Position numbers and translations under genes: made by a program. The notes beneath the pieces are model-generated. The model had not been told where the DNA came from, made no database searches, and worked only from the letters and a program-made list of their open reading frames with translations. From Nomia melanderi (lineage: Eukaryota > Arthropoda > Insecta > Hymenoptera > Halictidae): a DNA stretch of 64,000 nt. The first letter of the stretch is position 1. Each line of letters starts with the position of its first letter. The DNA is taken from assembly GCF_051020985.1 (NCBI RefSeq), contig NC_134999.1:21664160-21728159 (forward strand), read 5' to 3'. Shown here piece after piece: positions 13,758 to 25,883 of this stretch.

Positions 13758-14878
13758 TTAACTAGGGTTCTGATTAAATTTCACAGAATAACCGCCACTA
13801 TTCGGGTCTTTTTGCAACTCAAAATTATTCGTGGAAAGTCCAAAAGGTTTCAACACCATGTTTCCCAGGTCTTTCAGTTTCCCCAGCATTTCTGTTTTCA
13901 ACTTTTCGTTTCTTTCTTCTATCAGTCGAGCTAGTTTCTGCAAGCGTACCACACTTGTATATACTCGTAATTGTAAATACTTTGCACCAGTGTCGGGCAA
14001 CCTATTACTACTATTTTTACTTACGTGAACCTCCTGTCGCGACTCTACGTTATCGGGATCTAAGGAGTTTAACTTTGTGAAATCTTCCATGGCTTCGTCC
14101 AACTTTTCCAACTCCTTGTACAAATGCGCCCTCCTAACGATAGCTTTCACGTAAGTTGGATTTAATTCTATGGCTTTGGTACAATCCGATATCGCCGATT
14201 CTTTTTCCTACACGATAAACATTTCACACGTCATAATAGAAACTTGGAAGGTTTTACGCTATCGTCGAATATACCCTTAACTATTATACAAAGTTTTCGC
14301 ATAACAATGTTACCAAACATTTTGACTTTGCCGCTGCTCTGTTCGCGTAGAGAATAGACCTCTCCTTGCTGTATGCCAACGGACATGTTTGTATTCCCTG
14401 TGTGTAAATCGATATCGCCTCTACGTATTCTCCGCTTTTGAAAAGTGCGTTACCCCGATTTTTCAATTTCTCCGCTTCGTCTCTGAGAGACTGGAACAAA
14501 CCAAGGTTAGCGGTGAGCTGGAATGCAGAGATGTTGGACCGTCAACGGAATTCAATCAAGAAACATGTAACAAACTTCTTTTTCACTTTCGGTGAGATCA
14601 ATCTCTCTGTCTTTCAATAACTCCTCGTCGACAAAATCTCTCGGAGGTTCCGTCGTGTCTGGACCGTGTGGATTTTGAGCTGTACACTTGGCGTTGTTGT
14701 CCTTGGTGTGTTTACAGGTCTCCTTCGGCGGACTGTCATTACTCGCATCCGACTCCGCGCATTTGTTGCTCGACGTACAGTCCTCGTCCACTCTTAGACA
14801 CGAACTTTCCAGGTCTTTGGTAAGCTCCTCTATAATCTCCTCGTTGCTCTTCAAACCAGGTTCGGAACTGCTGTCCAT
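13758..14878 (-). CDS. TTC1: tetratricopeptide repeat protein 1-like (TTC1)
   Basis: TPR adaptor protein; the vertebrate orthologue binds Hsp90-type chaperones and Ras/G-protein partners. Four coding exons, phase 0 throughout: 14878-14576, 14490-14314, 14207-14025 and 13937-13758, giving 280 residues, close to the usual length of the family (about 290). The first 100 residues are acidic and variable. Three TPRs follow, at about residues 104-220: AEKLKNRGNALFKSGEY starts TPR1, SDCTKAIELNPTYVKA belongs to TPR2 and RRAHLYKELEKLDEAMEDF to TPR3. The C-terminus (EEMLGKLKDLGN-like helix, then KPFGLSTNNFEL) matches the conserved tail specific to TTC1. The third donor could be GAG^GTTCAC or, two codons later, the stronger CAC^GTAAGT; the latter is used here. 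No break or missing motif is seen. Confidence 0.92.
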
Positions 14879-17800
14879 TATAGTACTAACTGTGCGTGTG
14901 CGTCTGAACAAGTTGTAACGTTGAATTTCGATTTGTTCGACTCGACGATTTCACGTAGTTGCCAAAGGAACGAGGTTAATTTCAATGATATGATACCTAT
15001 CAGCGCACGCGACCAACCAAATGATCTGTCAACCCAAACGCCATGACGACTGACGTGCGCCGACTGGCGGTTGTAGCCCACGTTGACGTTACTGCTCTTA
15101 CCCACGGTCAATACACATGGTAGATTACACGTTTATTAATCGACTCACAGAGTCACGGAATATTTTCGAAACACTTGCTATAATGCAAACATTTTATGTC
15201 AGCCGAATGATGTAAATAATAAATAGAAATAATTGCCGTACACGAAACCGATACTCTAGACCGGTTGCGTCATCCGTGGCAAAATACTGAAACTCGCGGA
15301 CGAACGTTATCGACGCGGGAGCACAGCCCGAGGAACGGTGACGACATCTAGCATCAAAGCACATTTCACACTCGTCTTAGACCACGGACACGCTCCCTTT
15401 GCGCCGCTCTTTTAATATTTATCCCGCAGTGAAACGTGCTGCTCGACGATGCAAAGAAACATCGGAAACGTCACGGAACGATTTCCTATTAAGGATAACT
15501 GTACACAGCTACCTATACAATTACGTCCATCCTCTCGAATACATGTTTCGGCACAGGTACACCCACTCGTGTAGCACTCGATGCGGCACAGCACGCGTCT
15601 CGTAATTTTCGATACAAATAATATGCATAAATGCTTGGAGAAGAGTAATAAGAAAAACGATCGTAGTCGCGCGTAGTAGAAATGTAAGAAAGGGCAGACG
15701 AACAAGGCGATCCTGCTTGGTATTATTGCCGCGAACCTATGGTTACGGTACGTGCTCCCGTCTCATCATCCTTTCCAGCTCTCCCGACTGATTGTCTTCC
15801 CGGCCAGCAAATAAACTTCATTTAACTGAATAGAGGCATTACTTGTCAACAACGAAGAAATTATTCGAAGGTTTTGCTCTCGTGAAGAATAGAAAAATCG
15901 AAAACCAATTACGCTATTGGGATGCAATATGCAAATTTGTAATTCTAACATAACATATACGATATATTCGGAATTATTAATAAGTTTCAGCACGAAGTTG
16001 TAATAATTCCATTGAATCGGTTGATTCACTTGCGCGTACAAGTGGGACTGGCGAGAACACTTCGAATGAATATGCCACGCGAATTAATTGTATTCGTCGC
16101 GTGCGCTGTAAACACATTACCCCGACTGGAGTGGTTCGTCTAAGAGACTTTGCTAATTCTAGCACTGGTAAAGACCGAGGAGAACGTGTTTCGCGTTCCT
16201 TGTTTTTAAAAGGCGAAAAGGCGTTCGTTTTGCAAACCCGTCAGTCCGATTTGTCATTCGTTTGTTTCTTTGATCGGCGAAGAAACACTGGTCCGGGGAT
16301 CGAACCGAGAAGGCAGGCGTACCAGAAGTCGAAGTCGTTTGAATTCAACGAGCATTTCGTCGACTTCGTTTCGCCCGTAATGGGACGCGTTAAGCGAGCG
16401 ATAGGTTTACATCTTGCTCGATGCAGGCTCTTCTACCTCATCGTCGCACGATCAATCGTCGAAACGATTTACCGACAACACGTAGAATTATCGGTAACCG
16501 TCGTGTTAAATGATAAGGCCAAGCGTGAAATTCATGATTCGTCCAGTCCTCGGTCCGATAGTATTCGCACACTTGTTCCCTTGAAAACACTCGTACGTAT
16601 GTACGTATATACAGAGTGTAGGTACTGTAGATTTTGATGAAAACAGTCGTATCGTTCTCCAGGTTTTTTTTTTCACTAGTTCAGTCTCGGTTTCATTTGC
16701 CGGCGACTCGATCGAGTTCTCGCTTCAGCTCGATGGTATCGGTACTCGTTCCATTTCCAGCTTGTAAATATTTCATAGAGAAAGCTTAGGGTTGTTTGCG
16801 TGTTTTTTCACGCACGTTTATCGCACGCGTAAGTTTCGCCGTTTCGTGCACCGTTCCGCACATATGTACACGTGTATCTGCATACCGAGGTGCTTGGGTA
16901 TCGAGTAAAATGAACGATCCTTCCATCTTCGGGTTTACCGGACCGCGAAAAACGATCGGAAATCGGTCGTTTCGTCGTTGCTGCTGTTGCTGCTACTCTC
17001 TGTTAATCTGTCGTTAATATGTTTAGTCGAAGGAGAAACGTTAGCAATCCGATTCTCATCGTTTCATTTTTAATCTTGCGATTAGCATGCTCTGAAACCT
17101 TTGGTAACGAACGAACGAACGAACGAACGAACGAGAGGCGTGCGACTCTTTTGCAACGCAAAACAAGCGAATAAAAATTGTAGAGTTGAAATTATACTTC
17201 CGAGGAATCGCGGAAAGCGCAAGCGGTAGTCACCAGGGTGTATTTTCCTCCTTGGAAGATGGTAACGGTGCGCGACCATGGTAGATCGAGCGTGTAACTA
17301 ATGCCAGTTTCTTCTAGTATAAACTGCATACCGAATGTCCTCGAACTCTACGGGAACACAGTCGCTGCTCTACTACCGCGCTCACTCGTACACCTCTCCT
17401 TCCTTCGTATCCCGGTTTTCGCATCTTGTTTCCGAACAATACCGTAACTATCGCATGCAACGTTATAGCAGAACGGAAGACGCGAGTTTTCCTCCGTTTC
17501 CGACGCTCTTCTCCTATGTTTCCTTTTCCTCCGTTTTCATCTTTTTCCGTGTGTTTCTCCGCGTGTTTCTCCGCGTGACGGTTCGCGACGAAACGTTTAC
17601 ACTCGAATCACTCGAATAGATTCGTTTAAACAACGTTAACGAGATACCTGTGTTCGATTCGATCGACGACCAACGAGACCATCTGCTCCCACGATTTCGG
17701 CTTATCTATCGCGGACCGCTCCTGTTTCACCGTACAGCTCCATTAACTTTGTTTGTCGTGGGTAACGCGATTCAGAAATTCGTTCGAACGCGCTGAACGC

Positions 17801-18130
17801 AATGCTCCTTCCCTGAAAGATATCTGGTTGTAACGTCAGTTGGGTTTAATCAAATTGCAAATTCTAGATGGATACGTATACGGCATATGCTTGCTTCGGC
17901 TTCCTGTTAACAAGTAGATCTCACGAGTACGCGATCGATTTTACCGATCAAGAGAAAGCACGGGTTTTAGGCTAGTACAGGAAACGTTCAACGACAGGAA
18001 AAAAAGTGTTGGACTTTGAAAGATTGCGAATCCGAAGATTCTAGCAGGTGGCTAGAACGTGTCCAACTGCGATGAAAAGAGTACGATCGGATTTGTATCC
18101 CTAACGCAACGGTGGTGCAAACTCTGCTCT
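14879..18130. other. intergenic region with TTC1 5' flank
   Basis: The TTC1 start at 14878 is followed upstream by CG-rich DNA with several ACGT-type motifs (15040-15105), likely its promoter side. Beyond that, to 18130, I find only short frames without recognisable protein, a (CGAA)n repeat and AT-rich DNA. Confidence 0.45.
17106..17135. repeat. CGAA tetramer repeat
   Basis: Seven tandem copies of AACG/CGAA. Confidence 0.85.
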
Positions 18131-18133
18131 GCT

Positions 18134-18391
18134 ATTGGTCCCAGTGACCTGTGACGTCACTACGCCGGCCTATGTATAAGGTGAACCACGCGGCGCGCCA
18201 GTTCATCGTTGTCCGTCACGTCGAGCAGGTCTTACCTTCGAACCACTTGAGCTTTGTTCCGCGAATCGAAGGGACGCGTCTTCGTTCCGTTCCGATTCGT
18301 CTCGTCTCGTCCCGATCGCTCGGGCAAACCGCCCTTCCGCCTGCTTTGGGCTGAACAGATACTCTTTGTATCTTCTGTCTACCACAGAAAG
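18134..18391 (+). promoter_or_regulatory. CRE/TATA promoter and candidate noncoding first exon
   Basis: An inverted CCAAT box (ATTGG, 18134-18138) is followed by a perfect 10-bp CRE palindrome GTGACGTCAC (18151-18160), a TATA box TATAAG (18175-18180) and initiator-like CAGTTC (18199-18204) or TTCATC a few bases on, 25-30 bases downstream of TATA. The sequence then continues to a donor AAAG^GTAGGA at 18391/18392. CRE plus TATA is a common arrangement in neuropeptide gene promoters. The next plus-strand gene is tachykinin, whose coding exon has an acceptor directly before its ATG at 28480, so this could be its 5'UTR exon with an intron of about 10 kb. The link is inferred; the element order is seen. 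Confidence 0.5.
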
Positions 18392-21300
18392 GTAGGAGAT
18401 CATCCGTACGTTTTTATCCATTTAACGCGACATTCGATCGGGAAGCGGCAACGATCCTTCGATACTTTGATCGTTGCGACTGGTACAGTTTTCACAGTTG
18501 AACGTTAGAGAAGCTTTCCGTTTCTTTTTTCTTTTTCGAAGCAAGCATTTCAAATTTAATAACCAGTAGGATATGTAGAATGCAGAAACGAACGAATAAT
18601 GCTTCAGGCAGAGTAAATACTCTTCCCGTTCAACGAGAACGAAGGACGCGATCGAAACGACTTGATATTCTTGTAGTCGTTTCGATTAACGATACAGAAA
18701 CAAAAGCGGCTAAATATAAAGACACGTGAAAGGTTCGGGGTAACGTGCCGCTGTGTCCAACAATTTGATAAACGCTCAATTACCACTTTCCGTGAAGAAA
18801 TGTTCAATGAAAAAGAAGCTTCGCGCGCTATGGCATGTTTCGTTCTTCCGCTGGTTGTTTAATTCTCGATTTCCATTTAGTATTTCTGGCAGTCTTCACG
18901 GATCGTGAACGCGTGCGTCTCGTATAGTTTCGTCCTTGAACGGGTAATCGTAACAGTACCGTGTAGCTTTCAGCAGATAAAATACCCACGCGTACCCCGT
19001 GCATCTTTTACAAAAGGCAAAGTTCCTTCGAAACAATAGGTGTATCGTCGTGTGGCGTATTATCGGCACATATGCATGTACAGTAGAGTACAGTACAGTA
19101 CAGTGCAGTACAGTACAGTAGAGTACAGGTACTGAATTGCTCTCTTCAAAGGACACGAGAAACATTTTAACATGGCAGAATCGTGAGACGCGTTTGCCAG
19201 TACTCCCGAAGATCGGCAACGAAAGGTTGCGGAAACTTTGCAGACACGTGAAAAATCTTTTCGATTTGAAATTCCTACACAAGCGGAACGTTCGCTTGGC
19301 CGATCTAGGGAAGAGGAAACGCGAGGGGGGAGGGAGGGTAGAAGAATCCCTGTAGTGTTACGCTTCGAGGAAAGAACACTGTATAACCGGTGAAAACTAA
19401 TTAAGATATTCGTTGGCACGTTTCAAAGGTGTTGGTCGTCGTAATGAAGCGACGCTTTAATTTGCCGGGGCGGAATTCGTTTGGTTACCTTGGGGAACGC
19501 AAACTTCCGTTTCGAATTGTCCACCGTGTCCAGGATAATTGAACGTACCTTGGGACGTACTTTAGAATCCCTCCTCGCGGTTTTATTAGCCCTGCTGGCC
19601 CGCTGCTTCGCTCCGCGTACAATCGAAATTCGTTGATGCAATTCGAAGCGTTTACGTTTCCGGGGACGCAAAAGTGAAAGAGAAACTTGTCGCCATTCGT
19701 CAAGAAATTCCTGTTCACACGATACAGCTGCGAGTGTACCGGTAAATTGGTCGGCAAAACAAAAGTTTTCTCCATTTTCTGCGACGCGTCGGCGAAAAGA
19801 AATATACGCGAGTATTTGGATGTTAATTCGAGTTGCAGGAAACATCCTGCTTACCGAGAGAACGCAACGGCTCGGTAACGGTGAACAAAGTTAAAGCTAA
19901 TTGTTCGGTTATCTTGAGCGTTGGAGCTTGTTTTAATTAAAAGTTCCGCGGTCGGATACAAAACAGATGCTGCGCAATCCTGACACTCGGCGAATTTATT
20001 CCAACGATAACACCGAAGCGAACTGTTACGATTATAAGGAGCATTCCTAAGATCGAATCGAACGCGGTTCGTTTGCGCGTTTGCATCTTTGGAAGCGCTT
20101 GCTTTCAATCGGAGATGTAGAAACGAAAGCGCATCCGCCTTTCGTCCGCGCAACTCTGTCGGACGTACATATGTCGGGCTCTACTACTGATCGTGTGTCT
20201 TTTGCGATCGTTCGTTTCGTCATACGTGCGGTAATATCATCCACGGACGCGCGAGACGTCGAGGCAAATTTCCGATCCGTAAACACTGATAAACGAGAAG
20301 ATTGCTCTTCCGAAATTATACGAGTGAGCCTCCATTTACGCGGCCCCTTGTCTACGCGCGATATCAATTCGCGCGACCTGGATTTAGCGTCGCAGAATCA
20401 AATTTACTTTTCTTTGCTGATACATGTCGATAGTATTATTGTTTCCTTAAGTCGCACGAATTAAATGTGTATTTCTAAGACTCGTACGACAGCTTTTCTT
20501 TCGAGTATTTTGTTTTCTTTTGTACCGGCAGACTGTATTTGCACGGTTTCCATTCGCATTAAACGAATCCACGCGAAACGGACATAATAATTTCAAGAGT
20601 ACGCGAAGAAATTTCTTTCCGAGTAAAACGCAAACGAAGCTTGCCGGGTTCTTTCGCAGTCTGTTCGTAACAGCCCGCGGCTCTGAAAATTTGCAGATCG
20701 CCTGAAAAGTCCTTTCCACCGAAAGGGACCACCCGTCAAAGATTTCACAGCAATTTGCAACTATAATACTCGTTTGAACCAGCAAAGAAATTTCTTCCAT
20801 TATGCATTGAATTTCGCGGTACAATCGCTACGTTTATTACGCGAGCAACATTCACGGTCTCGTTCGCTCAACTTTCGAGGCTCGAGACTCGCGGGACGAG
20901 TAATCGCTTAATGGCCGAACGAATAATTTTTGATAACGCATTAAACGATTCGCGACAAACCGAATGCAACGTATCGGTGGAACAACCGTGTCGACAGGAA
21001 CACTAACCGGTCGTCGAACCTAACCAAGACCGATGTAGTTCGATGCGGCGAACGAAGAGATACCGTCCAACATTATCTTTAACGACCGTAGAAGGATTTT
21101 GAGTGGACCGTGCCTCCTCCAAGTCTTTCGGCTCGCGAATTGAAACATTCGAGAGAGAACCTGCGAAGCGCGATGCGACATGCGCTGAACGTATCAAGCC
21201 TGTTAAATACCCTGTCCATTATCCACAAGAAATACAGAGAATAACGGATGGCGAGAAAACGTAAGAGAATGCGTGACACACCACTTGTCACACTTTCCTT

Positions 21301-24038
21301 TTGTTGGAAGACACCGGGAAAAGAATTTCGGAAGAGGTCGTGCGTGCCCCCGAGCTGTTTGACTCGTTTCATTGTTTTATCGTTTCATTGCTTCCGCTGT
21401 TTCTTTGGCCAAACGACTCGCGCGTTGGCTACTGCAGCGGAACTCGTTTTCGACAGCTGAGTCGATGACAAACTTGTATCGTTCTCTTCGATATTCCGAC
21501 CCGGAGCAACAAACTCCGAGCAGAGACATTCCGACGAGACTAAAATCAATTTAGCTACGCAATTATGTATTACGGGGGGCGAAAGATGGCGTCGGGGAAG
21601 GAAAGAGATTGAATGAATTTCTTATACTCTAATGAACATCTTATGCTCCTATAACTTGTATAATCCGAAACGTCATGAAACACCGCGAAGCGTCGTTTCG
21701 GCGTCCCGAGACATTATCGACAACGAGTCCTGTCTCAACTGTTCCCGAGCAACAGAGGAAATCATTCGTCCGACTGTTCGCGTGCCAAGAATCCACAATA
21801 ATATTGTACAATCCACTGCCGAAGAGCAAGGACAGTAATCACTATAAAATACGCGACATCGTAATACCTCCTCTCTGTCGCGAGATTATTCGAGCCCTCG
21901 ACAAACCTAAGAACAATCCTTTTCCCAGTGGCGGCTCTTTTTCATTCTCCCGTTCATCTCGCGTTTTCATTCGTGCATCATCTTCGAAATATCCAAATCG
22001 TCGAATTGGAATGCCCTCGGATATATTTAGAATCCATAATCCTCTTTGGAAACGCTTTGAAAGCGATTTGAAATTGCTTTGAAATTACAGAATCCTGTGA
22101 TGCGAAACGATACGCGATCCCTGATCCGCGATACGCGATACGCGATACGACAGTGTTATCCGAATACCGATTAACGCGAAATATCGTTTCATGCGTGGCA
22201 GGCCGAGTAACTGATCATTCCCTATTCTTCCTTACGAGAGATAGAGATCCAACGTACAGCTCTTTATCCGGTTGGACGTCCCCCGGCAAGCTGATCGATC
22301 GATGCTTGAAAACTCGAACCAACCGAGCATCATCCGCGGGACATTTTCTTTTGAGAACTCGTTACTCCGTTATCGCAGGCTGGCCAATTGTTTCGAAAAT
22401 CTATTGTCACCCCGCGTAAACTCGGCGAGGACGACATTCAGTCTGCGGTGCTTCTCGTAGCTGCCATATTCAGAAACACGAAACAATAAGTCGGCTCCGC
22501 GACGATGCAAATGGGGGTGCAAGATTTGCTTCCTACAAATTTCTCGTTGGCGTCGGCGTCGGCGTCGGCGTGTAACCCTAAGGGGCCAGCATCGCTCGCG
22601 ATCAAAGGTTTTAGGTCACGCGATGCAACAGGGACTCGGTCATTCGAACGGCAGCGTAACGCAATTCGAGCAGCGCAGCCTCTTCCTTCGTGCGAATCGA
22701 GCTCCTTTTTCACGGTTCAGGAACGATCGAATGGAGAGGATCGCGGTTAACGCGGTGGCAAGATTACTCGCCGATCAGGAATCACAAAGGAAATCCAATC
22801 GACGAGCGAAAAATGCTACCTCTAGCTCCGAGTGCTTACGTATGTGCATCGGTGAATCTGAAAAAGAGGATGAAAGCTATCCTATTAATCTCGATTCAGT
22901 CGCTCGATGTTTTTTTTCATACGCGCGTGCACGCGCTACAGGTACACATGCGATAAAGAAGCGATAGCCATGGGTATTGACATTTTTATCGACAGCGTAA
23001 TGTCTTTACAGAAGACTGTGGTAAAATAATGTGTATACGTGTTGTTACATTAGTCGTGGTTGTTCTTTAAAAGGTTTTAAATTGAGTGTGCGCGGTCGTG
23101 CATATACTTGGTAAATACGTAGGTGCATAAAAACAAAACGCATTGTTCGTCGGACGCTTTACAGGCGCGTGATCTTTCAATAACGACCCAGCTATTTAAT
23201 CGTTATTACTCGCACATTCTATTTTCTTTATTTTCCTTTCTTTTTCCTTCGCTTATTATTGCAACATTCTTCGAACATTCCTCGAGTCGAAACCCTGAGT
23301 AACGCGTACGTGTTAATTTACTTACAACAAACAAGTAGGAAACGAATCGATTTGAAAATCCAAGAGTAGAAGGGTGAAAGGGGGTAGATGGTCGGATACG
23401 ACCGGTGGATAGAAACATTTTTTCACATGAGATTGGAAAACGCTGCATCTTTGAAGAAGCCGCGAGGCGGCAATGGACGTATCGCCTTACAATAGATTTC
23501 ATTCAAGGCGTAGATGCGTTCCAGAAAATAGGAATGTCCCCACGTAATTACCAAGGTAATCGGACCTGCCGCTGGAGAAGGAAGTCGGTAAAGTAATCGG
23601 GTACTCGGTCACCGACGTTACACGAGACAGGATTTAACAAACACCGAAGCAATCAAGTTCTCCGAGGCCCGACGCGACTCGGCTCTTCGCAGCTCTTCGT
23701 AGCTCTTCGTGACTTTTCGCAGCTCTATCTGGACGACGTTGCAATTTACCGTGCAATTCGTCGTTTATTCGATTAGCTCGGTTACCACTTTCCCAGAGAG
23801 AAATTTCTTACAATGTTGCAACTTTTCAGAGCCACCTTTTCAAGACGCGTCCGATCGACAGAATTGTAAGATGGCGAGTATAATATTCAATGGAAACGGG
23901 AAAAATGGAAAAACAGACGATCGTTGGGCGTGACAGCAAAACTTTCCGAGCAGTTCGCCGAATCTTTTCAACGGCATTGTCGGACGTGAGTCGTACGTTG
24001 GTTTTCATCGTTTGCGTCCGACCTTCTGCCAGATCGAA
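18392..24038. other. possible long first intron of tachykinin or intergenic DNA
   Basis: No convincing exon. Contains an ACAGT pentamer repeat (about 19079-19128), a CGATACG repeat (22122-22150), a GGCGTC repeat (22551-22572) and an AGCTCTTCG repeat (23686-23727). Overlapping short frames on both strands carry no recognisable motif. Confidence 0.45.
19079..19128. repeat. ACAGT pentamer repeat
   Basis: About nine tandem copies of ACAGT with a few GAGTA variants. Confidence 0.85.
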
Positions 24039-25883
24039 CTACTGGTCACCGTTACCGTCAGCGTCACTGCTACGATGAAGCTCGCGCGGATTCACACTTG
24101 GACGCCAAACCGAAGTCTGAAATCGTTGAACGTACGCAACGTTATAACGAAATCCGACACGCGGATTTCCCTTCACCGCACAATCGATAATCGAACTAGT
24201 TTTGTAAAGCGTCAGAGGTGGCCCATCCCGACCGAGCGGAGGATAGACCAATACTTTCTTCGAATTGACCTCAGCTGTGTCATCTTTTGGCTCGATAATT
24301 ATCTTCTTCGTGGAAACTGTCCTGTCTCGGAAACGACATTTGCGTCGAGCGGTCGCTGTTCGTCGCTTCGCACGAGACCTCAAAGGTACGGCTGTACGCG
24401 CGATGGAACGAATCGCCGCGCACTTCCGACATCTCGTTGACGCTTCTAATCGCTTGCCGGAATCGTTCGCATCGAGATCAAAGACCACGCGGCAACAGTG
24501 AGAACGAGAACTGCAACCGCAACAGGTTGCGTTCGATTCGTTCTTCGCCGTGGTCGAGTTTGTCGGAATATTTCGAAAACTTTCCTCGACGAAAGGACAA
24601 GAATGAAACTTTCCTAACAACGAGCAAGCAGAATCGGTGGAAGATGTTCGTTCGCGGCACTCTGATCGATCAGTGTCCAAACAAGTGTCCCGCACACGTC
24701 GTAAACGATCCCGTTCGGTCGAACAAATTTTCGAACAGTGCCGACGGTCGTCGATAGGGTGTTCCAGCAACATTTTCGTGTCCGTTTCGCGAAAGGTTTC
24801 GAATCGCCTTCCGCTACGGTAAGCCTCTGCGAAGTATACAACTCGTCCCTCTTCTCCTTTTCCTTTCCCTTTCCCCGCCTGTTGCATCCATTGCTGATCG
24901 CTGTTGTTTCTACAATCGCGTATCGTCCGATTCGGCGTTCCCGAGCACGCCGAACCCTCTCTCTGAAATCGAATGGACAGGTTCGTTTCGTCATGGATAC
25001 TACTGATGATATTTGCGTTCGAAATGCTCCAACGAACCGAAAGCTTCTGCCGATTAATATCGATATTCAATCAAGAAAAATAGATAAGCGCATGTACCGT
25101 CTCTCCCTTGCGTCGGTGATTCTGTTCTCGTTCGTTCCTTCGAAATTCTTCGCATCGAAGAATTTCCAAGCGATTCGAATCGTCCGCGATTGAAAATAAA
25201 CGAGAGAATTTCTTCGTGATTGCACCACTGTTGTCGCTCCTCCCATTCGATTCTCTTTGTGAGATGCGTTGCGATGCAACCGGGTTGTCTTGCAAACCGA
25301 AACTGTCGTTCACCATCTGCACCGGCGTACAATCGAAAGGAAAGGCAAAAGGAACAGTATTCCTTTCCGCGGAGAATAACGGGAAGGACGAGCGTCTCTC
25401 GCGCGTTCTTCGTCGACGGTAACCACAGTTTTCCTTTCTTAATCGTTCAACGTCTACCTCCGACCGACCCCCGCGAAATCGACAGTCTGATATCGGTCGG
25501 ACACGCGACGATACCACTGCAACTCTTTTAACGGGTTGTCGAAAAAACTGTTGAAAATACTCGTGATGAACGCTCAAATGATCTCGTCTGATGCACCGCT
25601 CTTTCGAAACGTCCGAAACGTTCAAGTACGCGTTACGTTCCTGTTCCTTCTTGTTTTCACTTAATCTTCCGTTTCTCGACGCCGGCGCCGACTCCGACGC
25701 CGACGAATCGACACGACAATTACCCGTGTAACCATCTTTTCCTTTGTCGTCGACATCTCGCCGAAACGATCTCTCCAATTTCTTTAAATAATTCAACAGA
25801 TCCTTTCTTGCCAAGGTTTTGCTGGTACGATTTCTCTCTATTTCGTCCATGCGTGTGACGCTAAATCCAGCATAAAATCCCAT
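24039..25883 (-). CDS. unrecognised protein, candidate two-exon gene
   Basis: On the minus strand one frame runs from an ATG at 25883 to a stop at 24039, broken only by a TGA at 25071-25073. A 51-nt segment, 25097-25047, begins GTACAT and ends CGGCAG, is phase 0 and a multiple of three, and contains that TGA. Splicing it out gives 597 residues. The N-terminal part has a basic, possibly helical stretch (LLNYLKKLERSF at about residues 29-40); the later part has scattered Cys residues (CCGCSSRSHCC) and a less biased tail (KKVLVYPPLGRDGPP). I recognise no domain, signal peptide or membrane segment. Arg/Ser richness is also what chance frames in this genome look like, so coding status is uncertain. 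The length without stops argues for coding; the absence of any family match argues against. A second ATG is at 25850. Confidence 0.35.

Noticed and set aside
16281..16320. GGTTCGATCCCC on the minus strand, resembling a tRNA B box
   Set aside because: The flanking bases do not form a proper T stem, and no A box or acceptor stem can be matched at tRNA distance.
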